From Synanceia verrucosa (lineage: Eukaryota > Chordata > Actinopteri > Perciformes > Synanceiidae): a DNA stretch of 64,000 bases. The notes under the pieces were generated by a model, which was given only the letters and a program-made list of their open reading frames with translations, did no database searches and was not told where the DNA came from. Each line of letters opens with the position of its first letter. The first letter of the stretch is position 1. Location of the stretch: the NCBI GenBank assembly GCA_029721515.1, contig CM056556.1, positions 21,718,169-21,782,168 of the forward strand. The letters are read 5' to 3'. Position numbers and translations under genes: made by a program. Positions 1 to 9,620 of this stretch are shown piece after piece.

Positions 1-109
1 GAGTAAGCGAGTGTGAGAGACCCCCCCTGCAAACAAAACAGTGACAGATTTGAGCTGAGACCTTCTACTGTAGTGACTACTTGCTCAGGTGATGAGCCAG
101 CTCTCTAAC

Positions 110-308
110 CTTTGTAATGGACCCGCAGGTTGTTCTGTGACAGCCCAATGTAGCTGTATTTATCCTTGGGGCTCCAGGATCGGGGTAAAGGGGTCTCTTC
201 CTCATTTACAGCCGGGTAGAGCCGCTTCAGCCGCTCGCTCAGTTCGTGTTCCTGGTAATTAAAAGCAGGATCTCCAAACGGCAGGCTTCCCGCTTCAAGC
301 TCTGCCAT
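110..308 (-). CDS. ranbp10: RANBP10, first coding exon (N-terminus; rest of gene lies left of the window)
   Basis: RANBP10 is a Ran-binding, SPRY/LisH-CTLH scaffold protein related to RANBP9, a subunit type of the CTLH ubiquitin-ligase complex. On the minus strand the frame opens with ATG at 308 and runs 66 codons to a GT donor at 109-108. The visible residues include the signature block RLYPAVNEEETPLPRSW followed by a stretch ending LRVHYK, which is the region just before and entering the SPRY domain in RANBP9/10. The short Gly/Pro-poor N-terminus and the neighbour TSNAXIP1 favour RANBP10 over RANBP9, because in human RANBP10 and TSNAXIP1 are head to head. Only this exon is in the window. 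The call is by remembered family similarity plus synteny; the choice between the two paralogues is an inference. Confidence 0.85.
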
Positions 309-1364
309 TTTGGCCTCTTGTTTTTGTATCTTATTGTTCGTCTCTCTCTATCCAAAGCCCCGTGTCAGTCCGCTTGAGCTGTAGGCTGAGAGTGAGAGGG
401 ACTGAGGGGAGAAAATAGCAGCGGTGTGACATCCCCGGATAAGCAGCAGAGTGTACTGGAGGTTTGGAACAGTGGCGCTTGGGTACTGTAGTTCAGTTGC
501 ACGTCCGCTGTTACGACACTGGCTCTGGAAATGACTACACATCTATCGCCTGGTTCAAGGCTTCCACCGAGAACGACACCTAGGAAATGTAGTTTTTTCA
601 GTTGTTAAATTTATAGAGCGTTTTTTACAACACTAAATATATTGGTCTTAAAAGTAAGCAAATTGTTTTTTTAATTGTTTTAAATATATATGTTAATCCC
701 GAGGGAAATTCAAGTAACGGGTAGCATAGATATAAATATAAACTAAAATGTCATTAACAAAAAATATATACTAAAGATAGTGCGAATAGAAATGGAGAAA
801 GCAGCCTGGAGATGACCACTCCATAACACAGGGCTGTGGACGCTGACTTATGTATATGCTATACGTCTATGGTGATGGGCATCGTTCATGATGGTGAGCA
901 TTTGGCAAGGTATACCCACCCGTAAAGACAGTTTCTAATGATCTTATCAAATTTGTGTCTGTTATCTTTGCCAACACTTGTATATAATACTTTTGTATAA
1001 TACTTATTTTAATTAATCAAAGTTAAGTTAAGTTGCCTGTTGCTTTATGTATCCACCATATCGGCAAACTTATTTGTTATTGGCTGCCAGGACTACTTGT
1101 GATGAAGCTGTTATCTCCCGTGTCTCCATGTTTTTCTTTTTTACAAGAGGAAAAGCTTTCACTTTACTGAATTGGAAAACTAGTTAGGCGCGCCACGGTC
1201 TACTATGCGGGTCCTGCTGCGTGCTTCGTTTCCGTTGCCTTGGAAACCATGATACAATGCTGCGCTCGGCAAATCCAACTAAGCTAAACGTACCAAACTG
1301 AGTCATTTCAAAAGGAGGAACGATTGTTATGTTATTATTTAGGCCTTCATGTTGTTGCTATAAG
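309..1364. promoter_or_regulatory. Head-to-head intergenic region between RANBP10 and TSNAXIP1
   Basis: About 1.06 kb separates the two start codons, which point away from each other. The RANBP10 side (309-580) is the more GC-rich part and should contain its 5'UTR and promoter. The middle (590-1130) is AT-rich and shows no coding signal. The TSNAXIP1 side (1180-1330) contains an AscI-like GGCGCGCC block and the RFX X-box listed separately. No TATA box stands out. Transcription start sites cannot be placed from sequence alone. Confidence 0.55.
1234..1247. promoter_or_regulatory. Near-consensus RFX X-box upstream of TSNAXIP1
   Basis: The sequence GTTGCCTTGGAAAC is an imperfect palindrome matching the RFX X-box pattern (GTNRCC, 0-3 bases, RGYAAC) except for one base in the right half-site. 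It lies about 120 bp upstream of the TSNAXIP1 start codon. RFX factors drive ciliary and spermatogenic genes (established), which fits TSNAXIP1. Binding here is inferred. Confidence 0.6.
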
Positions 1365-1809
1365 ATGTCACCAGATAAAGAGGTCAAATTACCACCTTTA
1401 ACACCATCCCAAAAACAAAGGCAAGTGATTTAATATAGCGACATTTTATAACTGCTCTATTAATATAGGTAATTAAATAGCAAACGTTAGCTATACCCAA
1501 CTATATCTAACTACTACGCTCAGTGTAATTTATATATGTTCGTTTAGACTTTCACATGATCAGTTACTTCAACATGACGCTGACCAAACATCAGAAGAAA
1601 GGCAAGAAGGAGAAAGTGCTGGTGCTGTTTCTATCCAACCTGCAGCGAGTAAGGTAAGCAAACCGGGTAGCTACATGTTCATCAAATCTGTCAGAATTCC
1701 ACTCATGAAAATCCTTCTTTGTTATAAGAATAATACATCCAAATATTTTGTTTGCTGTGAAGAAGTTTTGTCGATCTCCGAGATCTGCCTCCTCTCTCCA
1801 CAATAAAGT

Positions 1810-1850
<41 letters not shown>

Positions 1851-4800
1851 TGTGATGAACCCTATAGTTGTGCTGGGTGGGTAGCAATTACCTATATGCA
1901 GGCCCAGGGAGAAAGCCTCAACTCCTGATGCACCTGGAGAGCTATGTGAACAAGGAGCTGCATACTATCAGCTCCCATGAGCCAAATTATCAGGAACTAA
2001 AACTACAGGTACTATAGGTGATTTGTTTTTTTAGGACTAGGACTAGGATTACAATACAAACAAAACCTTTGCCCATGTGAGAGAGCAGTCACACATCTCA
2101 CTCTGGCCACAGGTGTACCGCAATGTCTTTGGTTGTTTCATCAAAGAGTTCAGAACATACCAGTCTCTTCTGTCTGCCATCAAAAAGGAATATGAAAACA
2201 CTTTAGGTCAGTAGATCTATGAGTAAGCTTGTCTGATTATTTTCATTCTTTAAATTATGGTGTAATATGTAAGAGTAACAATTCATAATAATTAAATGTC
2301 TAAAAATTACACCTTTAAAATTTTTAGTGGTGTACCTACAGGGGTTGGACAATGAAACTGAAACACTGGCCAATTTAGTGTTGGAGATTTCATGGCTAAA
2401 TTTGACCAGCCTGGTTGCCAAACTTCACTGATTGCACATTGCACCAGTAAGAGCAGTGTGTGAAGGTTCAATTAGCAGAGTAATAGTACAGTTTTGTTTA
2501 AAATATTGCAATGCACACAACATTATGGGTGACATATCAGAGTTCAAAAGAGGACAAATTGTTGGTGCACGTCTTGCTGGCGCATCTGTGACCAAGACAG
2601 CACGTCTTTGTGATGTGTCAAAAGCCACGGTATCCAGGGTAATGTCAGCATACCACCAAGACGGATGAACCACATCCAACAGGAGTAACTGTGGATGCAA
2701 GAGGAAGCAGTCTGAAAGGGATGTCCGGGTGCTAACCCGGATTATATCCAAAAAAACATAAAACCACAGCTGCACGAGTGACCAAACGTTTGGCCACTTG
2801 TGCCAATGCCAAACGTCGGTTTCAATGGTGCCACCAGCGAAAATCTTGGGCTGTGGACAATGTGAAACATGTACACGTTCTCTGATGAGTCCACCTTTAC
2901 TGTCTTTCCTACATTCGGGAAAGTTATGGTGTGGAGAAGCCCCAAAGAAGCGTACCACCCAGACTGTTGCATGCCTAGAGTGAAGCATGGGGGTGGATCG
3001 ATAATGGTTTGGGCTGCAATATCATGGCATTCCCTCAGCCCAATACTTGTGCTCGATAGGCGTGTCACTGCCAAGGACAACCAAACCATTCTGGAGGACC
3101 ATGTGCACCCAATGGTTCGAACATTGTATCCTGAAGGCGGTGCCGTGTATCAGGATGATAATTCACCAATACACACAGCAAGACTGGTGACAGAGTGGTT
3201 TGATGAACATGAAAGTGAAGTTGAACATCTGCCATGGCCTGCACAGTCACCAGATCTAAATATTATTGAGCCACTTTCGGGTGTTTTGGAGGAGCGAGTC
3301 AGGAAACATTTTCCTCCACCAGCGTCACATAGTGACCTGGCCACTATTCTGCAAGAACAATGGCTCAAAATCCCTCTGGCCACTGTGCAGGACTTGTATC
3401 TGTCATTCCCAAGACAAAATGATGCTGTATTGGCTGCAAAAGGAGGCCCTACACCATACTAATGAATTATTGTGGTCTAAAACCAGGCGTTTCAGTTTCA
3501 TTGTCCAACTCCTGTATGTTTCCAACAATAACCCCAGAGAAATTCTAAATCATCAGTGTTTCAGTCCTATAGTTTTATGTTTGATCATTTGAATGCATTG
3601 CATCTGTTCAGAATATCAGCGGGATCAAATCCGAGAACTTGAATCACTGCGATCTCATCTGAGGCTTGTGACAGAGGAATGTGACAGGAAGATTCAAGCT
3701 CGCTGGGCGGAGGAGCAGGCTGAGATTGGAGCCCTGAAAAGGGAGAGGCATCAACTGCAGAGGGAAATTAAGGACATGAGGGAGAAAGATAAGGCCATGC
3801 TGGCAGTGGTACATGACATGCTTAATTTTTGTAGTCATTCATGAGACATTTTAAGCAATAGATTGTGCACCTAATTTCCACATGATTAAATTTCTTAAAT
3901 ATTTATTTAATGTGCTGTATTGTTTGAGATTCAGTTCGGATAGTAAGGTCAGTGGTTGTGTATCACTATCTTGTCTCCCCCATCCCACTACATTCTCTTC
4001 CTTTCCAGGTAGACCGCCTGCAGTCTGATCTCTCCAACCAGTATCTGCAGTACCGGGAGGAGTGTGATGCCCGCAAGTTGCTGATCTGGCAGATCAATGA
4101 CCTAACAAGAGGCTCTGTGAAGGAGGAGCATCCTGCAGATGAAAATGCAGGTAGAGCTACACCTATTTGTTGACTATTCTAACTTGACATGAGTAACAAA
4201 CATCAAGGTACAGCAAACATAAATGTACTAAACTAAACTAGCAAGTATCTTCTATCATTATATATCTGCTATCTTTATCACACCACTCCATCTGCTGTGT
4301 TCAGTAATTTTTGTCCACTCATTTTAGTCACTTATGTTGTATATATTACATGCCTAGTTATTCACTTATTGTTACTCACTTATTGTATATATGATGCTAT
4401 AGTTTTTTTCTACTTGGTCGTTTTCTACTGTTGTTGTTATTCTTATTTTTATATGCCCTCCTTGTAATGTTGCATTATCCACTTTGCTGCTGTAACGATG
4501 CAAATTTCCCTGTCTGGGACGATTAAAGGATTAGCATATTATCTTATCTTAAGTACAGACCCCAGGCTTCTGCTGTAGGTAATGCTAAAGGACTCACACC
4601 TGAGTCACATATATTTAGGTTGTGTTTTAATTCAGTATGGACTGCTTTTACCCTTACAAAGTACATACTGAGACACGCATTATGCATATAGTTAGGTGAT
4701 AATACTATGTCCTAACTTTGTGCCTGTGCATATCCATCACACTCAATACAACAAAATTTAAAGTACAAAGTTAAGAAGTATCAGGTCTGGAACAGAGCCA

Positions 4801-7800
4801 AATTAAATTTAGCAAATTTTCAGGTTCATACTTTTATTTTGTGTTTATAATAGATCATGTTTACATACTGTCATGTTTCCCTAAATTTTCCTCACACTGT
4901 CTTGAAAATACCTGTGTTTATCATCAAAAACTTTGAATTGCAACATTGCAAGGCAACAGTTTGGGTCCATGTTTACTTGCTGTCATTTACATGCAGTACA
5001 ATGGGAACTATAATGAGACATATTTAGATTGTTTATTTTTAAAACTGTGAAATTATCTATATATTGTAGCCTGTATCTGGGCAGAGGAGAAGCTTCACAC
5101 TCAGGGCAGAGAAGCAGAACAGGAAGAGAGATGGTCTGGATGCAGGATTCAGGGTCTTTAGTCATATTTGGAGCATGTTCGAAGGTATGGAGAGGCTGTC
5201 TCAACATGGCCTGTGGTGGCCATCCTGACATAGCATAGCATAGCAGCTCCAGTATGTGAACCAGAAAGTCTCTGTTTTTCTTGTGTTTCAAATACATGGG
5301 CCAGACATGGCCATCGAACAGGCCGGGGGGGTCTGGCACCGTGTAGTTCCTATAGTCTCTGTTCAGGGGTCCAGTGTTTGTTTGACTGGTCACTCCCATC
5401 TGAAGTTATATTCTTTTTTGAATTCTTTTCATATTAATGCTACTTTGCTTTACTTTATTAATTCTCTTTTATCTGAAAGTTTCTCACGCTCAGCTGCAGA
5501 ACGATACCAAACACCAGTATGATAGTAAAACCACCAAACAAAACTGATCAATTGAGTTAAAATAAATTAACCATTTACAGAACTTAGATGAACCATGATA
5601 TAATAGCATGTAGGTCTATAACAGACAAGCCTATACATAGATGTATATGAAGACTAACAGTGAAAATGATTCAAATTGTGAACACAGTGTACATTAAACT
5701 GGTTGTGTGGGCGTACTGTATGTGTTGAATCTGCGCACCACATCTGCACAGTCTTAAGCCTGGTTTATGCTTCTGCGTCGCGGCGACGGCGGAGCTACGG
5801 CGTACACCCGACACCGTGGTTGAGCATTCAAAGCTCTGCAATTCACCGCCAAGCTGCTAGGGGGGTGTGTCTGTGTCTTTGTGTGGCTTCTGGGGGCTCT
5901 TCCGACAGTAAACAATGACAACTGAGATGGAGCGGGTGTTTCTGGAGATGGAGCTCATAAAATTGAAAAAGAAGACAGAAGACATTTGTGGAGGTCGTCT
6001 GTCCGACTATTCCATACCGCTCGTGCCGCTCCGCTACTAGCGGTGTTGTTGAGCTGCTGACCAGAAAAGCAACCGCTGGAAATTGTTCTGAGCGGCCCAA
6101 TCACAGTCCTTGCCATTCGCGTCCCAACGCGTTGACGCGACGCGTAGTCAGGATTTTTTGGAGGTGCACGTTAGGCTACGGCGTAGGGTCTGCGTAGGGG
6201 TCCGCGTCGACGCCGTAGCTACGCCGTTGCCACGACGCAGAAGCATAAACCAGGCTTTAGTGGTTGGTCTTCTCCCACTCTTTGTGTGGAACCAGTTACC
6301 GAGTGTTACCTGATTCATTAAACCAGTCAAATGTTCGGACAAAGGTATAGGTTGTTGTCTCTAAAGTTTGTCCAGGCCAGTCATGAGCTAAGCTTTTAGC
6401 ACACAGCCTGTATTCAGAGAGTGTGCCATTGAAACAAAATGTTTCTGTCCGTTTCAACTTTAACACACTAAATATGTCCCACTTTATTTCCTGTTGCAGT
6501 GTATGTGAATGACATTAGCTGACAGGATGTAAACATGGACCTAAGGTGTTGCCTACTCTGTTGAAATGCACTAAAACCTTACCTGGCCGGATACAAAAAC
6601 TCCACCTACTAGTTCCTTAAAAGCTCACCAATTAACTGTAGTTTCATGAGGATGAGTTATTTTGATCCACACCAAAATGAGGTGAAAACCATGTTGACAA
6701 TTTATAAATAAGAGGCTCAGCCAAACACATAAACTGTATAGTAAGTCCAAAGTCCAGAGCATTTTGTTCTGAAATTTGTTTTCTATTGTAAAGAAGAGGT
6801 TAAGGATCCTGTGGAGCTGCAGCTTGCTCTGAAGGTGTGTCGTAAAGACCTGACCAAAGCCCAGGAGGAGCTCACCAGGATGAAGGCAGAGTACTGGGAT
6901 GTTGTGCCTAGACGCAACTGGGATGCCCTGGAACATGCACACAAACAGAACCTCCTGCAGGTGGCCTATGTTGACACATGTATTCATATACAGTACATAT
7001 GCATACACAGGATGCATGATTTTCACCACAGTCTTGTTTTTTTATTTTTTGTGTGGTCCAGTTGAAGACCCTGCAAGGTGACTTTGAGCAATTGAAGAGT
7101 GAGTATGACACCTTGCTGGAGCTCCACAAGAGAGGCAGCATGCAGAACAAGACACAAGACTCTGTCGCTGTACAGGTACTTTATAAAACCAAATGGATCA
7201 AATGTGAGCAAACTATGCTGTGATCAGTGGACTTGTGTCTCCAGTTTTACATTCAGTGTGTGTTGGGGGCGGCAGTAGCTCAGTCTGTAGTGACTTGGGC
7301 TGGGAATCGGAGGGTCGCCAGTTCAAGTCCAGGTCGGACCAAAATGTGGAGAGTGGACTGGTAGCTGGAGAGGTGCTAGTTCCTCCTCCTGGGCACTGCC
7401 GAGGTGCCCTTGAGCAAGGCACCGAACCCCCAACTGCTCGGGGCGCCTGGATAAGGGGCAGCCCCCTCACTTTGACACCTCTCCTCTAATGCATGTGCAT
7501 GTGTTTGTTTCATGACTTGTGTGTGTAATGTGCAACTGAAAAATATATGTGTATATATACTAACAGAGTGAAAAAATGTAATTTCCCTCATTGAGGGATT
7601 AATAAAGGAATTCTTCTTCTCTTCTTCTAAATCTGTCTGTCAGTTTATCTGCGAAGCTGATTAATTTGTTGGTTGGTTGCTTCCCCAGATCGGGGCGAGG
7701 CACTCGTCCGCTCTGCGAGCCTGCGTCGTTAAGATGGTCGGTCAGACGATCGCTGATGTCCTGACTCTGCGTCGCCATCGAAAATTTAACATCTAGCCTG

Positions 7801-9620
7801 CTAAATATCCAGTCGAGTCGCGCTGACGTAAAAAGAGCTAAAGCCAGTGAGAGCAGACATGGTTGAAAGGAGTAGCGGCTGAAGCAGACCAGCAGCTGTA
7901 GCAGCAACAACATCAACAACAGCAACTTTTCTCTTTTTGTTCTTTCACTACATGGTAGCTCATAAACATCCTGGAGGGCTGCAGTCTGCTCCTCGTCCAT
8001 GTTTTCAATGTTTTCAAAAGCTTGCTCGTTAACTGTGGTCCAGTCAGCCTCTTCTCACTATTTCCTGGTCAAAATGAGCCGCTCATCCTTTTCTAGCATT
8101 CAAATGATGGTGTGCTTACAGTGATCACTTAAACGGCTGAAATCCATCTTCAAAGATAGCAGAAGAGGCTTTGTTCTAGTGTTTGGAAGGCAATATGTCC
8201 ATATATTCATTAATATTGTCACTCATGTTTACAGTGAAATACAGAAAACATGCCAGGGACATTTTCTTTATCTCACAAGTTTAATAAATGATATTCTTCC
8301 ATAAATTTTGTGGAAAAAGAAAAACTCCTGTCATCCTCAGAGCCATTTCAGTGATCACAGTAAACAATGATCATTTGCGCACTAGAAAACAACGAGCGGC
8401 TCATTTAACCAGGAATTAGCGAGAGGCGGCTGACTGGACAGCAGTGTGCATTGTTAAGTAGGGCATTCGGCCACGCCTGCTGATAGAGAGTCGTGTAGTG
8501 TGAACCCTCCCGTCACCGAACCAGTCATGTAGTGTGAACACCTCAAGACTGACCAGGAAGCAGAGAGTTGCGTAGTGTGAACAGCACGGAGACAACAACT
8601 CTGATAGTCATGTAGTGTGAATAAGACTATGGCTAATTTGGTTAAAGGCTGAAAACTGTTTGGCTCTGTCCAAAGGTAAAGGAAGATCTGCTTACCAGCG
8701 ACTACAGTTGCACTGATCACAAAATCAAAGTGCAAAAATGACAAATTTTTAGAATTGTTTTTGATCAGATGATTAAAACAAATATATACTGTGTTCATTT
8801 TTTTAGAGGCAGTGGTTACTAAGCTGAGCTGCTCTAACCTTACAGGTCTGAGAGTAGTATAGAGTTCCTGGAGTTCCTGGCATATTTTTTTTCATATATT
8901 GAAGTATTTTGTTTTAAATCCTTTACGTTGTTTTACAGATGGATGAGAGTGTGTCCCAAGGGCAAAGACAGATTGAGTTCAACCACCTAAAAGACCCGAC
9001 AGACAATGATGCTCCCGAAAGCAGCACACTCACTGTCCAGGAGTTTAGGTAACATAGATGCACACAATTGTAGCCAGAAAAACTTCTCAAATAAATTTTC
9101 TAGCCAAAAAAAAGGGTTTGGCTGAGAGTCTTTTGTATATGTATGTATTGTAAAGGGTGGAACAGAAGACAGATCAGGAGACAGATGACCTTGGGGCCAC
9201 GAGTGAAAGTGAACCAGATAACAGCAACGACACCATCTCCTCTCAGAAACTCCACAGCCTGGTATGTACCTACAGCTGCCGGTACATAGGCTCATTGGCT
9301 CGCTGTGTGTCATTCGCAAAATGTGATCCATATCTAAGACTTTGTTGAACTTCACAGAAATAGCGGCCATTGAAGCCAGTGAAACAATGAAAAATATATG
9401 GTGTATTCAAAACATATCCAATAACTTTTTTCATGCTTTGTTATGTTGCAGTCTTATGCAACAAAAAATTAAAATTAATTTGTCTGTCATCAATCTACAA
9501 TCTAAGATGCTGACTTCAATGCTCCAACAGCTAGCAGAATCCGGTGTGGCAGCCGTACCTCCAGTACCTGAAGACTCAGAGGAAGACTCTGCTTCAAATC
9601 CCTTTCCAGCCAGCGACTGA
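1365..9620 (+). CDS. tsnaxip1: TSNAXIP1, translin-associated factor X-interacting protein 1 (11 coding exons)
   Basis: Coiled-coil protein named for binding translin-associated factor X; in mammals it is testis/cilium-enriched and its biochemical role is unclear. Exons: 1365-1420, 1548-1648, 1902-2008, 2113-2206, 3612-3808, 4009-4150, 6794-6960, 7062-7175, 8939-9048, 9156-9261, 9507-9620. All junctions agree in phase and give about 435 residues. Exons 3-4 (LLMHLESYVNKELHTI, then FIKEFRTYQSLLSAIKKEY) are the conserved TSNAXIP1 N-terminal domain. Exons 5-8 are heptad-rich coiled coil. Exon 1 ends in a GC donor (AAG|GCAAGT); using a nearby GT instead puts a stop in frame. Exon 2 has two overlapping donors, and only the upstream one (1649) keeps frame. 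The product looks shorter than the mammalian protein, so the last exon (acidic tail ending in stop at 9620) is the least certain. Intron 4 holds a Tc1 element, intron 6 a Harbinger MITE, intron 8 a SINE and a foldback. Confidence 0.85.
1809..1849. repeat. (GT)n microsatellite in TSNAXIP1 intron 2
   Basis: About 20 uninterrupted GT units. It produces an artefactual Thr/His-repeat reading frame on the minus strand. Confidence 0.95.
2339..3514 (+). mobile_element. Tc1/mariner-like DNA transposon, full length with TA target duplication
   Basis: The left end (CAGGGGTTGGACAATGAAAC) and right end (GTTTCA...CATTGTCCAACTCCTG) are inverted repeats of about 25 bp with one or two mismatches. Both are flanked by TA (2337-2338 and 3515-3516), the Tc1/mariner target. 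At 1176 bp it has the usual size of one transposase gene plus short ends. It sits in TSNAXIP1 intron 4, same strand as the gene. Confidence 0.93.
2525..3462 (+). pseudogene. Broken Tc1-like transposase
   Basis: An N-terminal helix-turn-helix stretch starts at ATG 2525 (ISEFKRGQIVGARLAG...) and stops at 2668. The rest is in another frame from about 2869 to 3462. The DDE residues are visible: D in FSDES, D in QDDNSPIH, E in NIIEP. I count 36 residues between the second D and the E, rather than the 34 of classical Tc1. The middle (about 2670-2870) is frameshifted, so this copy cannot make a full enzyme. Confidence 0.85.
4245..4552 (+). mobile_element. 3' tail of an L2-like non-LTR element inserted in TSNAXIP1 intron 6
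   Basis: The segment ends in the typical fish LINE/SINE tail (AATTTCCCTGTCTGGGACGA then TTAAAGGATTAGCATATTATC and repeated ATCTT units). The paralogous sequence at 30535-30635 runs straight through the insertion point (CTAGCAAGTACAGACC) without it. A short AAGTA repeat flanks the insert. This empty site proves an insertion and places it after, or absent from, the duplicated copy. Confidence 0.7.
5757..6256. mobile_element. Harbinger-like MITE, 500 bp, with TTA target duplication
   Basis: The left end AGCCTGGTTTATGCTTCTGC and the right end GCAGAAGCATAAACCAGGCT are perfect inverted complements over 20 bases. TTA flanks both sides (5754-5756, 6257-6259), the target pattern of PIF/Harbinger elements. 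Behind the outer ends lie further GC-rich inverted blocks (GCGTCGCGGCGACGGC... and ...GCCGTAGCTACGCCGT). No transposase frame is visible, so it is non-autonomous. Confidence 0.88.
7266..7628 (+). mobile_element. tRNA-derived SINE in TSNAXIP1 intron 8
   Basis: The head (GGCAGTAGCTCAGTCTGTAG ... GGTCGCCAGTTCAAGTCC) carries the A and B boxes of an RNA polymerase III tRNA-type promoter. The body is followed by a LINE-like tail (AATTTCCCTCATTGAGGGAT) and TTCTTC repeats. The family name is not certain to me. Confidence 0.85.
7945..8622. repeat. Foldback element with about 105-bp inverted arms and internal GTAGTGTGAA repeats
   Basis: 8035-8145 (CCAGTCAGCCTCTTCTCACT...) and 8340-8440 are inverted copies at roughly 80-85% identity, separated by about 195 bp. 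Outside the right arm, four copies of a TCATGTAGTGTGAA-like unit sit about 40-60 bp apart (8490-8620), and an inverted version of it (TTTCACTACATG) occurs near 7944. This suggests foldback-type DNA with ends near 7945 and 8622. No coding sequence seen. Confidence 0.55.

Noticed and set aside
1591..1887. 98-codon minus-strand frame with a Thr/His run
   Set aside because: Created by the (GT)n microsatellite.
7266..7340. tRNA gene
   Set aside because: SINE head; followed by SINE body and LINE-like tail.
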